Under the pieces are notes generated by a model that did no database searches, had not been told where the DNA came from, and was given only the letters and a program-made list of their open reading frames with translations. A stretch of DNA of 64,000 bases from Pseudobdellovibrionaceae bacterium (GTDB lineage Bacteria; Bdellovibrionota; Bdellovibrionia; Bdellovibrionales; Bdellovibrionaceae): positions 62,001 through 126,000 of the forward strand of contig JAHBUS010000005.1 of the NCBI GenBank assembly GCA_019637955.1. Direction: 5' to 3'. The position numbers and the translations under genes are program-made. Shown in pieces: positions 35,268 to 43,851 of the stretch; position 1 is the stretch's first letter; each line of letters opens with the position of its first letter.

Positions 35268-35981
35268 TTGTCGACGCCAGCGTATAAACGAATTCTTCTG
35301 AAACTGAGCGGTGAGGCCCTTGCCGGAAAGCAAGGGACCGGAATCAACCTCGCCGTCATCCAGCAAATCGCGGGTGACGTGGCCGAGGCCCACCAAAAAG
35401 GCGTTCAGATCGGAATCGTGATCGGTGGCGGAAACATCTTCCGTGGCGTGGCCGCTTCGGCCGACGGCATGGACCGTGCGAGCTCCGACTACATGGGAAT
35501 GCTGGCGACGGTGATCAATGCGCTCGCGCTTCAAGACGCTCTCGAAAAACAGAACGTCCCCACGCGCGTGCAAACGGCCATCGAGATGGCCGAGATCGCC
35601 GAACCCTACATCCGCCGCCGCGCCATCCGTCACCTCGAGAAAAACCGCGTGGTGATCTTTGGAGCGGGCACCGGCAATCCTTACTTCACGACCGACACCG
35701 CCGCTGCTTTGCGCGCGATGGAAATCGGCGCCGAAGTTTTGATGAAGGCCACCAAGGTCGACAAGATCTACGATAAAGACCCCGTTAAACACACTGACGC
35801 CAAGCCTTTCGATAAAATCAGTTACATCGAAGTTCTCAACCGCGGACTTCAAGTGATGGACCTGACCGCCGTCAGTCTTTGCATGGATAACAAACTGCCG
35901 ATTCTCAGCTTCAGCATGACCGACAAGGGCAATGTCCTTCGTGCGGTGATGGGTGAGTCCATCGGCACCGTCGTACACTAA
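35268..35981 (+). CDS. pyrH: UMP kinase
   Basis: Hexameric amino-acid-kinase-fold enzyme phosphorylating UMP to UDP. 237 residues, as expected. Motifs: [13 protein letters not shown] near the N terminus, [11 protein letters not shown], the ATP/UMP site [19 protein letters not shown], and [10 protein letters not shown]. The start is TTG at 35268 with AGAGGAG upstream, giving the normal N terminus. Standard position between tsf and frr. Confidence 0.97.
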   Translation: MSTPAYKRILLKLSGEALAGKQGTGINLAVIQQIAGDVAEAHQKGVQIGIVIGGGNIFRGVAASADGMDRASSDYMGMLATVINALALQDALEKQNVPTRVQTAIEMAEIAEPYIRRRAIRHLEKNRVVIFGAGTGNPYFTTDTAAALRAMEIGAEVLMKATKVDKIYDKDPVKHTDAKPFDKISYIEVLNRGLQVMDLTAVSLCMDNKLPILSFSMTDKGNVLRAVMGESIGTVVH

Positions 35982-36009
35982 ATATTCCGATCCGCTGAGG
36001 AGGACCAAC

Positions 36010-36567
36010 ATGTTGGGCGATTTGAAACAACGCACTCAGGATAAGATGGAAAAAAGCCTGCAGGCTTTGAACAACGAACTCAAAAAAATTCGCACGGGCC
36101 GCGCGCAAGTGTCGATGCTCGATAACATCCGCGTGAACTACTATGGACAGTTGAGCCCTCTCAGCCAGGTGGCCGCGATTTCGTGTCCCGACGCGAAGTC
36201 GTTCTTGATCGCCCCCTGGGAAGCTTCGATCCTCAAAGAGATCGAGCAAGCGATCGTCAAATCCGATCTGGGTCTCGCTCCCATGAACGACGGCAAAGTC
36301 ATCCGACTCAAAGTGCCCGATCTCACCGAAGAGCGCCGTAAAGACCTCGTGAAACAAACCAAAAAAATCGTTGAAGAAGCGCGCGTTGCCGTTCGCATGG
36401 CCCGCCGAGACGCCAACGAAGAGGTTAAAAAAGTTCTTAAAGACAAAGCGGTTAGCGAAGACGAGGCCAAGCGCTCGGAAGCTGACGTTCAAAAAATGAC
36501 CGACGATTACATCAAGAAAGTCGATGCTGTTTCTGACGAAAAAGAAAAAAGCATCATGACCATCTAA
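36010..36567 (+). CDS. frr: Ribosome recycling factor
   Basis: Splits post-termination ribosomes together with EF-G. 185 residues, the family's constant length. KIRTGRAQVSMLDNIRVNYYG in domain I and RIPDL-like KVPDLTEERRKDLVKQTKKI confirm it. ATG at 36010 follows GAGGAGGACC; an upstream in-frame start would overlap pyrH and lacks a ribosome site. Standard order tsf-pyrH-frr-uppS. Confidence 0.97.
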   Translation: MLGDLKQRTQDKMEKSLQALNNELKKIRTGRAQVSMLDNIRVNYYGQLSPLSQVAAISCPDAKSFLIAPWEASILKEIEQAIVKSDLGLAPMNDGKVIRLKVPDLTEERRKDLVKQTKKIVEEARVAVRMARRDANEEVKKVLKDKAVSEDEAKRSEADVQKMTDDYIKKVDAVSDEKEKSIMTI

Positions 36568-36584
36568 GATCTGTCGGAGCGTAG

Positions 36585-37307
36585 GTGAAGGTTCCCAAGC
36601 ACGTTGGAATCATTATGGACGGAAATGGCCGTTGGGCGAAGCTCAAGGGCCGTCCGCGCACCTACGGCCACGTCAAAGGCGCGCGCGTCGCCAAAAAAAT
36701 CATCACGGAGTGCTCCGACACGGGCGTCAAGACTGTCACGCTTTACGCTTTTAGCTCTGAAAACTGGCTGCGACCGCACTTGGAAGTCACCTTTTTGATG
36801 AATCTGCTGCGCCGGTATTTGCGCAAAGAGACCGACAATCTCGTTAAAAAGAACATCCGCTTCACGGCGGTTGGAGATTTGTCCAAGCTTCCCATCGACT
36901 TGCTCAAAATGATCGACCACTCGACCGAAAAAACCGCGCATTGCACGGGTCTGAACGTCGTGTTCGCGATCAGCTACGGATCCCGCGCCGAAATCGCCGA
37001 AGCGGTTCGCTCGATCGCCAAAAAGGTGCAGGCCGGTGAGCTCGCACCCGAGAATATCGACGAGGCTACGATCAATTCAGCGCTCTCGACCTATCCCAAC
37101 TCGGATCCCGACCTGATCATCCGCACCAGCGGCGAATGCCGTCTGTCGAACTTCATGATGTGGCAGGCCGCGTACTCGGAACTTTACTTCACACCCGTTC
37201 TCTGGCCCGACTTCACCGTCGAAGATCTTCATCAAGCCTTTAACTCGTTCGCGAGCCGAGAGCGCCGTTTTGGCGGAGTGAAACAGCATGAAAACACTGC
37301 TAATTAG
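36585..37307 (+). CDS. uppS: Di-trans,poly-cis-decaprenylcistransferase (undecaprenyl diphosphate synthase)
   Basis: Condenses farnesyl diphosphate with isopentenyl diphosphates to make the C55 carrier for peptidoglycan and polysaccharide synthesis. 240 residues. HVGIIMDGNGRWAKLKGRPR with the catalytic Asp, GHVKGA, TLYAFSSENW and DLIIRTSGECRLSNFMMWQ are all intact. Start is GTG at 36585, with GGAG five bases upstream. Overlaps cdsA by 20 bp. Confidence 0.96.
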   Translation: MKVPKHVGIIMDGNGRWAKLKGRPRTYGHVKGARVAKKIITECSDTGVKTVTLYAFSSENWLRPHLEVTFLMNLLRRYLRKETDNLVKKNIRFTAVGDLSKLPIDLLKMIDHSTEKTAHCTGLNVVFAISYGSRAEIAEAVRSIAKKVQAGELAPENIDEATINSALSTYPNSDPDLIIRTSGECRLSNFMMWQAAYSELYFTPVLWPDFTVEDLHQAFNSFASRERRFGGVKQHENTAN

Positions 37308-38106
37308 AGCCCTGTCGGCCCTTGTCGGCCTGGGTTTGATTTTCGCCGCCTTTTACTTCTTTGAATTGAACGGTCTGCGCTTGATGTGCCTGATCGCCGT
37401 GGCCGTCGGTTCGCACGAAATCACCCGCATTCTTTTTGCCAAAACACCCGTCTCCTCGCTGAAGTGGATTTTCGCGTTGATGACCGTCGCCCTCTTTTGC
37501 TTTGGCGTTTGGCGATTTGAATTGGTGGCACCCGCCTATGGCGTTGCCGTGGTCTTGTTTTTCTCAATCTGCTTGTTTTACCGAAATCGATTTGCGGATC
37601 TCGAGCTGCTGTCGCGCTTTCAGTCACGCGCCGTCCTGGGTTTTTTCTACGTGGCCCTGCTCCCGACGTTTGCCTGCAAACTTTTGGACTTCCCAGAAGG
37701 CCTGACTTGGTTTTTGTCGCTTCTCGCGATCGTTTTTGCGGGCGACACTTGCGCGTACCTGATCGGGATGATTTTCGGGAAAACCCTCTTAATGCCGCAA
37801 ATCTCTCCCAAGAAAACAATCGAGGGCTCGGTGGGTGGCCTTTTCGGCTCTTGTCTCGCAGCTGGACTTTTCCATTTGAAACTGCCCTACCTTCCGCTCG
37901 GCGCTCTGATCGCTTTGGGTTTGATTGTGGGCGCCGTCGGCCAAACGGGCGATCTGTTCGAATCCATGCTCAAGCGTGTCGCAAATCAAAAAGACTCGGG
38001 ATCGTTGATGCCGGGCCACGGCGGCGTTTTGGACCGCGTGGATGGTGTGCTTTTCGCCGCACCCATGATGTTCGCCGGCGTCTCGCTTTTGGAATTCCTC
38101 TTTTGA
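37288..38106 (+). CDS. cdsA: Phosphatidate cytidylyltransferase
   Basis: Membrane enzyme making CDP-diacylglycerol from phosphatidic acid and CTP. 272 residues, seven or so hydrophobic segments. The family signature is complete near the C terminus: SMLKRVANQKDSGSLMPGHG followed by GVLDRVDG. ATG at 37288 lies inside the end of uppS (20-bp overlap). The next gene in the cluster is rseP; dxr, often found between them, is absent. Confidence 0.95.
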   Translation: MKTLLIRALSALVGLGLIFAAFYFFELNGLRLMCLIAVAVGSHEITRILFAKTPVSSLKWIFALMTVALFCFGVWRFELVAPAYGVAVVLFFSICLFYRNRFADLELLSRFQSRAVLGFFYVALLPTFACKLLDFPEGLTWFLSLLAIVFAGDTCAYLIGMIFGKTLLMPQISPKKTIEGSVGGLFGSCLAAGLFHLKLPYLPLGALIALGLIVGAVGQTGDLFESMLKRVANQKDSGSLMPGHGGVLDRVDGVLFAAPMMFAGVSLLEFLF

Positions 38107-38185
38107 CGCAAGACCAAAATCAAGTCCACGTCTTCAATTCTGAAATTTGAGGCGGGCGCCGCTTTTTCCGAATAGACTGGTCACT

Positions 38186-39850
38186 ATGGATATCATCTTT
38201 GGTTACCTTCAAAGCGGTCTTTCGGCATTTGTTCCCTTCGTCATCCTCCTGGGACTTCTGATCTTCGTCCACGAGCTCGGCCACTTCGCGGTCGCGAAAT
38301 GGTGCGGGGTTCGCGTTGAAACCTTCAGCCTCGGCTTCGGAAAAAAGATTCTTAAATACAAAAAGGGCGACACCACCTACGCGCTTTCGCTGATCCCTTT
38401 GGGCGGATACGTCAAAATGTTCGGTGATGAAGTCGGCGCTGACATTTCGGCCGCCGACAAAAAGTATTCGTTTCTACACAAGAACGTTTGGCAGCGAATC
38501 GCCATCGTTCTTGCGGGCCCTTTGATGAACTTCTTTTTCGCGATCTTGGTTTTGTTCGTCGTCGCTTTGATTGGTGAGGACGCGCGCAAGCCGGCGGTGG
38601 GTGATGTGGCCGCCGAAACCTCGGCGTATCAAGCGGGTGTTCGCTCGGGTGACATGGTCATCTCGGTCGGCGGTGCCGGCGTGCGCACCTGGGACGAGTT
38701 CCAACACGAGATGAACCAACGCGTGGGCCAAGTGGTCGAACTTTCGCTGCAACGTTACGGTTTTAACGAACCCGTAAAGGTTCAAGTGTCCCCTCAATCT
38801 CGACCGAATCCGAATATCTTAAGTCTCGATGAAAATATCGGTGAAGTTCCCGGGCTCGTAAACCACTCTTACGCCGCGGTGGTCGGAATCCGATCAAAAA
38901 CGCCTTCTGAAAAAATCGGGCTTCGTACCGGCGATCGCATCGCGAAGATCAATGGCAAAGAAATCCAGTACTTCCGCGAAATTGAGCCCCTGATTCTTCC
39001 GTTGCAGGGACAAACTGTCAGTCTCGAAGTCGAGCGATGGCCCTCACTGGGTGCGAGCAAGTCCGAGACCGTGATGATCGACACCCAACTCCCGTCCTTC
39101 TCTTCGCTCGAAGCTTTGGGCCTTGAAAAGTCGGAACTCTACCTCTCGAAGATCGTCGAGAAATCGCCCGCCGAAAAAGCGGGCCTCCTGGCTGGCGACC
39201 GCATCTTGAAAGTCGATGGCGTCGATGCCAAGTCTTGGGAGAGCGTTCTGGACGTGGTGAAGGCCTATAAAGGCGAAGGCAATATGACCTTCACGGTTTT
39301 GCGCCAAGGCGAAATCAAAGACATCGCCATCAAACCCGAGATCACCGCGCAAATGAACGCCCAAGGCGGCGAGGACAAACGCTACACGGTCGGCATCATG
39401 CCTTGGATCGCGATGGCAATGCCCCCCTTCGAAAAAATTTCGGCGGACGGCGTGTTCCCCGCGCTCAAACGTGGTTTTGACCGCACGATCGACATCACCG
39501 TCATGACCGTCGTGAGCTTCCTGCGTCTCGCGCAGAGCAAAATTTCGCCCAAAAGCATCGGCGGCGTGATCTCGATCGGCCAAGCGGCGAGCGAAACGTT
39601 CAAGACCGGCATCACGCAGTTCCTCACGATGATGGCGATCATTTCGGTCAACTTGTTTATCCTGAACCTCCTGCCGATCCCGGTTCTCGACGGTGGGCAC
39701 TTGCTCTTTTACGCAGTCGAAGCCATTCGCGGCGCTCCCCTCTCGATGCGAAAAATGGAGATCGCCCAACAGGTCGGCCTCGTGCTGCTCATGAGTTTGA
39801 TGGTCTTCGCGCTGTTCAACGACTTCACGCGCTTATTCGCGTCGCATTGA
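38186..39850 (+). CDS. rseP: Site-2 protease RseP with apparently three PDZ domains
   Basis: Inner-membrane metalloprotease of regulated intramembrane proteolysis; homologues release the envelope-stress sigma factor and clear signal peptides. 554 residues against about 450 in E. coli. HELGH (residues 29-33) and the C-terminal NLLPIPVLDGGHLLF (about 495-508) supply the zinc site. Between them three PDZ-like units occur: SAYQAGVRSGDMVISVGGAG (about 155-175), PSEKIGLRTGDRIAKINGKE (about 245-265) and SPAEKAGLLAGDRILKVDGV (about 330-350). ATG at 38186 begins the first membrane segment. The usual family has one or two PDZ domains. Confidence 0.94.
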   Translation: MDIIFGYLQSGLSAFVPFVILLGLLIFVHELGHFAVAKWCGVRVETFSLGFGKKILKYKKGDTTYALSLIPLGGYVKMFGDEVGADISAADKKYSFLHKNVWQRIAIVLAGPLMNFFFAILVLFVVALIGEDARKPAVGDVAAETSAYQAGVRSGDMVISVGGAGVRTWDEFQHEMNQRVGQVVELSLQRYGFNEPVKVQVSPQSRPNPNILSLDENIGEVPGLVNHSYAAVVGIRSKTPSEKIGLRTGDRIAKINGKEIQYFREIEPLILPLQGQTVSLEVERWPSLGASKSETVMIDTQLPSFSSLEALGLEKSELYLSKIVEKSPAEKAGLLAGDRILKVDGVDAKSWESVLDVVKAYKGEGNMTFTVLRQGEIKDIAIKPEITAQMNAQGGEDKRYTVGIMPWIAMAMPPFEKISADGVFPALKRGFDRTIDITVMTVVSFLRLAQSKISPKSIGGVISIGQAASETFKTGITQFLTMMAIISVNLFILNLLPIPVLDGGHLLFYAVEAIRGAPLSMRKMEIAQQVGLVLLMSLMVFALFNDFTRLFASH

Positions 39851-39854
39851 TGTC

Positions 39855-40544
39855 ATGAAAGTCCTGGCGCTGACCTCGAGCTCAACCCAGGCTTCGGTGG
39901 CCCTCTCGGAGGGCTCCCAATCTCTGCAGAAAATCCACGCGGTTCCCCGCGGACACTCCGAATTCATGAACACGGCGATCGACCAGCTTCTCCAAGAGGC
40001 CGGTTGGTCGCTTTCGGATTTGCATCTGATCGCTCTCGATCATGGCCCCGGCTCTTTTACCGGCATTCGCGTTGCGGTCTCGATCGCGCGTTCCCTCTGC
40101 TATCTTCTCAAGAAACCTTGCTTCTCGACCTCATCGCTCGAGATCCTGGCGGCGCAAACTCGATCGCAGGAACCGGGCGCGACCGTCTTGTGTGGGATGA
40201 ACGCTTACAAAAATTTGATCTTCTTTGAAGCTTTTGGCCCGGCGTCGCCACTGGCTCCCGCCGAAGCCCTGAGTCCCGCGCAGATCGAAGAGCGCGCCCA
40301 GACCTTCGCTTCGCCCTGGGTCTGGTCCGGCAATGGACTCTCGGTTTACCAAACGCTCTTCACCTCCGATTTCCAGAAAAAGGTCCGGATGACCTCGCCC
40401 CTGATCGAGCATCCCGACGCTTCGATACTCGCGCGCTTGGCGCTGGCGAGCTCCCCCTCCACCTGGATCCAAGACTGGAAATTCATCGTTCCTCTTTATC
40501 TCCGCGACTCGGCTGCCGAAGAGAATTTACGAATCCGTTCCTAG
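39855..40544 (+). CDS. tsaB: tRNA threonylcarbamoyladenosine biosynthesis protein TsaB
   Basis: Scaffold subunit of the TsaBDE complex that installs t6A on ANN-decoding tRNAs. 229 residues. The N-terminal VLALTSSSTQASVAL and the signature ALDHGPGSFTGIRVAVSIA are typical; the rest is poorly conserved, as is usual for TsaB. ATG at 39855 begins four bases after the rseP stop. tsaD and tsaE are not in the window. Confidence 0.9.
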   Translation: MKVLALTSSSTQASVALSEGSQSLQKIHAVPRGHSEFMNTAIDQLLQEAGWSLSDLHLIALDHGPGSFTGIRVAVSIARSLCYLLKKPCFSTSSLEILAAQTRSQEPGATVLCGMNAYKNLIFFEAFGPASPLAPAEALSPAQIEERAQTFASPWVWSGNGLSVYQTLFTSDFQKKVRMTSPLIEHPDASILARLALASSPSTWIQDWKFIVPLYLRDSAAEENLRIRS

Positions 40545-40590
40545 AACCAGCGACAATGATGTCGCGCTCGAAAGCATGACGAGGAAGTCT

Positions 40591-41508
40591 ATGGCAGCAC
40601 AACTCTGGGTTATCGGCTCTGGCAAAGGCGGCGTGGGAAAAACCTTCATCACCTCCAGCCTCGGAATCACCCTTTCCAAACTCGACAAGAAAGTTCTGCT
40701 GATCGACCTTGATTTTGGCGGCGCCAACCTCCACACCGCTCTCGGAAAAGTTCACTCCACAACGACCATCGCCGACTACTGGGCGGGAACCAAGTCCCTG
40801 AAAGAGTGTTTCCTTGATACCCACATCCCCCGCCTCACCTACGTTCAAGGCCATTGGGATCAATGGACTCCTTTCGCTTTGAATCTCGAAAATGTTCGCA
40901 AAATGATTAAAGAGTCCCGCGAGCTTCCCTTCGATATCGTCATCTTCGATCTCGGGCCCGGCGCTTCGGAGTTCCACCTCGAACTCTTCCACCAAGCCGA
41001 CGAAAAGTTTTTGATCGTTTGCCCCGAGCCCACGTCGATCGAAAAGAACTACCGGTTCATGGAATCGTTCATCATGTGGACTTTGAAAGAAAACGCGACG
41101 CCCGATGCGTATGCCCGGTTGGTGACGGCCTTGGGTCAATACCGCGCGAAACACAATGTCGGCGCCTTCTCGTTCCGCGATTACCTCAGTGATGCCGTGG
41201 GTTTCCAATTCGACTACTTCTCGGCCCTGGACCAAAAGCCAGTTCGCATGATCGTCAACCAAGCTCGCAGCCAACAGGATCGCGAGCTCGGCTACTCGAT
41301 GCAAAGCGTGTGTCGCAAGTTCTACGACATGCCGATGTCCTACTTGGGATGGATCGATTACGACAATGCTGTGTGGCAGTCGGTCCGCGTTCGCACTCCC
41401 GTTCTCGTCGACAAGCCTTTCACACCGCTGGCCGGTCAATTTCTATCGATGAGCAAAGAGCTCACGCAGACAAATTTTGTCTCGCAGTTTTTGAGAGCCG
41501 TGGTATGA
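40591..41508 (+). CDS. MinD/FlhG-like deviant-Walker ATPase
   Basis: 305 residues. The deviant Walker A SGKGGVGKTF (residues 10-19), switch I region DLDFGGANLHTALG and Walker B IVIFDLGPGAS place it in the MinD/ParA/FlhG group of membrane- or DNA-positioned ATPases. The C-terminal half (VRMIVNQARSQQDRELGYSM, YLGWIDYDNAVWQSVRVRTP) resembles FlhG/MinD2-type proteins. ATG at 40591 follows GAGGAA. It lies 9 bp upstream of a J-like/RodZ-HTH protein, and the two are probably co-translated. It is not a standard minCDE member; the cellular target is unknown. Confidence 0.85.
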   Translation: MAAQLWVIGSGKGGVGKTFITSSLGITLSKLDKKVLLIDLDFGGANLHTALGKVHSTTTIADYWAGTKSLKECFLDTHIPRLTYVQGHWDQWTPFALNLENVRKMIKESRELPFDIVIFDLGPGASEFHLELFHQADEKFLIVCPEPTSIEKNYRFMESFIMWTLKENATPDAYARLVTALGQYRAKHNVGAFSFRDYLSDAVGFQFDYFSALDQKPVRMIVNQARSQQDRELGYSMQSVCRKFYDMPMSYLGWIDYDNAVWQSVRVRTPVLVDKPFTPLAGQFLSMSKELTQTNFVSQFLRAVV

Positions 41509-41517
41509 TCGTAGTCC

Positions 41518-42153
41518 ATGGAGACGACGACACGCTTTAACTACTACGACATTCTCGAGATCAGTCCTCATTGCGCGCAAAACGAAATCACGACCGCCTA
41601 CGATCGTTTGCGCTCAACTTACTCCGGCGAGAATCCCGCGATCTACTCGATCTTCTCCGAATCCGAAGCCCGCGAGTACCTTCACATGGTTGAAGAGGCT
41701 TACTCGGTTCTCGGCAATAAAACACTCCGCGCACTCTACGACGAGAAGGTCGGACAAGGTTTGAAGTCCAAGGAGAGCGTTTCCTTCGACACTCTGCAAG
41801 CCGAGAGCAAAACCGTCTTCAACGAAGTTCCCAAGAAAATCTCGTCTTTCAAGATCAAGCACGTCGTCGACGAAAAGTTCGAAACCGAAATCAAGGCCTG
41901 CACCGAATGGACCGGCGAATTTCTGAAAAAAGTTCGCGAGTACAAGGCTGTCCCGCTCGAGAAAATGAGCGAGGTCACCAAGATCAGCTCCTTCTACATC
42001 TCCGCCATCGAAGCCATGGAAGTTCAAAATCTCCCGGCCGTGGTGTTTGTCCGCGGTTACGTCGGTCAAATCGCCAAGACCCTCGGGTTGAACGAAAAAG
42101 CTGTTTGCGACAGCTACATGAAGATTTACCGACAAAAAATTGGAACCAACTAA
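41518..42153 (+). CDS. J-like domain fused to a RodZ-type helix-turn-helix
   Basis: 211 residues. Residues 8-77 follow the J-domain pattern (NYYDILEISPHCAQNEITTAYDRL, then EEAYSVLGNKTLRALYDEK), but where HPD should stand the sequence reads TYSGENP, so the DnaK-stimulating tripeptide is missing. Residues about 125-205 match the HTH_25/RodZ cytoplasmic domain: PLEKMSEVTKISSFYISAIE, VQNLPAVVFVRGYVGQIAKT, LGL. There is no membrane segment. It lies directly behind the MinD-like gene. A role as adaptor for that ATPase or for a cytoskeletal partner is a reasonable guess only. ATG at 41518 overlaps no gene. Confidence 0.8.
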   Translation: METTTRFNYYDILEISPHCAQNEITTAYDRLRSTYSGENPAIYSIFSESEAREYLHMVEEAYSVLGNKTLRALYDEKVGQGLKSKESVSFDTLQAESKTVFNEVPKKISSFKIKHVVDEKFETEIKACTEWTGEFLKKVREYKAVPLEKMSEVTKISSFYISAIEAMEVQNLPAVVFVRGYVGQIAKTLGLNEKAVCDSYMKIYRQKIGTN

Positions 42154-43165
42154 GCTTCTGATTCGATTCACCGAAACCGATGCCGGCTCGCGCCTGGATA
42201 AGGCTTTGGGTCTTCGTGACGAAATCGGTTCGCGCTCTCGCGCCGAACAGCTGATCGATCAAGGCCGCGTCACCTCTCAAGGCAAAGCACTGAAGTCGTC
42301 GTACAAGGTTCGGCCCGGCGACGAAGTCCTTGTGGATCTGCCCGCGCCCATTCCAACGGATCTTGTTCCGCTCGATCGACCTGTCGATGTCCTTTTCGAA
42401 GATGCCGATTTGATTGTCCTGCTGAAACCCGCGGGGCTGGTGGTGCACCCGGCGCTGGGACACGCCCAGGACACCCTGGTCAACATGCTCATCGCTCACA
42501 CGGACGATCTTTCGATGGGTTTTCAAGAGAACCGTCCAGGCATCGTGCACCGTCTCGACCGCGATACGAGTGGAATCCTGGTCGTGGCGAAGAACGATTT
42601 CACCCACCAAGCGCTTTCCGAAAAATTTCAGAAGCGCGACCTGCACCGGGTTTACCATGCCGTTTGCCTCGGCATTCCTCCCAAACCGACCGGAACTCTG
42701 ATGAGCCACCTAGGTCGCCACCCCACCGACCGCAAACGTTTTGCAAGTCGCACGGACGAGCGGCGGCAGATCATCCGTTCGCAAGCCCCCGCCATTGACG
42801 GCGCCCGATGGGCCGTGACCCATTACCAAACCTTCGACACGACTCCGTCGGGACTCAGCTACTTGCAGCTTAAACTTGAGACGGGCCGCACGCACCAGAT
42901 TCGCGTGCATCTGAGCGAGATGGGATGCCCCATTGCGAAAGACGATCTCTACGGTGCCTCTCGGCGGTTGTCGTCAATTAAGAATCAGGGGCAGAGAGAC
43001 CTGCTGGCCCGGTTTCCCCGATTCGCACTTCACGCGCGTGAACTCGGTTTTCACCATCCACGGACGCAGGAGTGGCTGTTTTTCAAGTCAAATTGGCCTG
43101 CCGACCTGCTTCCGTTGATCGAAGAACTTGGATTTTCGAAACTTCGTGCCATTCTCGAGTCATGA
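42140..43165 (+). CDS. rluD: RluD-family 23S rRNA/tRNA pseudouridine synthase
   Basis: 341 residues. An N-terminal S4 RNA-binding domain (LDKALGLRDEIGSRSRAEQL, about 18-70) precedes the catalytic domain with the essential Asp in IVHRLDRDTSGILVVAKND, followed by LETGRTHQIRVHL and GCPIAKDDLYG. It converts uridine to pseudouridine in rRNA; RluD and the related RluC cannot be separated firmly here, so the site is inferred. The start is TTG at 42140, overlapping the previous gene by 14 bp. Confidence 0.9.
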   Translation: MEPTKLLIRFTETDAGSRLDKALGLRDEIGSRSRAEQLIDQGRVTSQGKALKSSYKVRPGDEVLVDLPAPIPTDLVPLDRPVDVLFEDADLIVLLKPAGLVVHPALGHAQDTLVNMLIAHTDDLSMGFQENRPGIVHRLDRDTSGILVVAKNDFTHQALSEKFQKRDLHRVYHAVCLGIPPKPTGTLMSHLGRHPTDRKRFASRTDERRQIIRSQAPAIDGARWAVTHYQTFDTTPSGLSYLQLKLETGRTHQIRVHLSEMGCPIAKDDLYGASRRLSSIKNQGQRDLLARFPRFALHARELGFHHPRTQEWLFFKSNWPADLLPLIEELGFSKLRAILES

Positions 43166-43851
43166 AGGAAAACGCTCTCGGTTTTGAATTCAACTACGGT
43201 CCCTGTCGAATTTTTTTCGGAACCAAGAACAGTCAGATCTTGAATCTCAAAAAACAATACCCCGATCTTCAGTTTCTGCGTCTTAAACAAATTCACAGCG
43301 CCACCGTTGAAACCGTCGGGGTCTCCACCCCCGATTACCAACTTCAAGGGGATGCGCTCATCACGGCCGACAAGGGCCTTGCCCTCTGTTCGATCACCGG
43401 AGACTGCGTTCCGCTTTTGCTGTACTGTCCGGTCACTCAACGCGTGGCGGCCGTGCACGCGGGGTGGAAGGGCGTCGCCTCTCGCATCGTTCCAGCCACG
43501 ATTGATCGGCTGTGCGAATCCGGCAGTCCGGCGGAATCTCTTCGTCTCTGGATCGGCCCCCATATTTTACAGCGGTCTTTCGAAGTCGAACGTGACGTGG
43601 CTTCGCAAATCCTCAACTCGATTGCGACAACGCCTGAAAATGCTCCCGAAATCGCCGTTGCCAAAGACAATGGACGTTTTGACTTGAGTCTCTTAAGCGT
43701 TCTTTTGGAGCAAATCGCGTCGAAGGGTGTGCCACTCGAGAATGTCGAAATGGAGCTGCGAGACACAAAAACCGATGAGCAGTTTCACTCAGCCCGACGG
43801 GACAAAGAACTTTCGGGCCGGCAGATCAGCTGGATCTGTCTAAATCCTTAA
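43162..43851 (+). CDS. pgeF: Laccase-domain protein PgeF/YfiH family (purine nucleoside phosphorylase-like)
   Basis: 229 residues. The metal/substrate-binding residues are seen in LKQIHSATVE, ITGDCVPLLLYC, VAAVHAGWKG and the C-terminal DTKTDEQFHSARRD. Members act as purine nucleoside phosphorylases/adenosine deaminases and in E. coli correct misincorporation of L-Ser into peptidoglycan precursors. ATG at 43162 overlaps the rluD stop by 4 bp, a common gene pairing (RluD-YfiH) in proteobacteria. Its stop overlaps that of the convergent next gene. Confidence 0.92.
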   Translation: MKENALGFEFNYGPCRIFFGTKNSQILNLKKQYPDLQFLRLKQIHSATVETVGVSTPDYQLQGDALITADKGLALCSITGDCVPLLLYCPVTQRVAAVHAGWKGVASRIVPATIDRLCESGSPAESLRLWIGPHILQRSFEVERDVASQILNSIATTPENAPEIAVAKDNGRFDLSLLSVLLEQIASKGVPLENVEMELRDTKTDEQFHSARRDKELSGRQISWICLNP

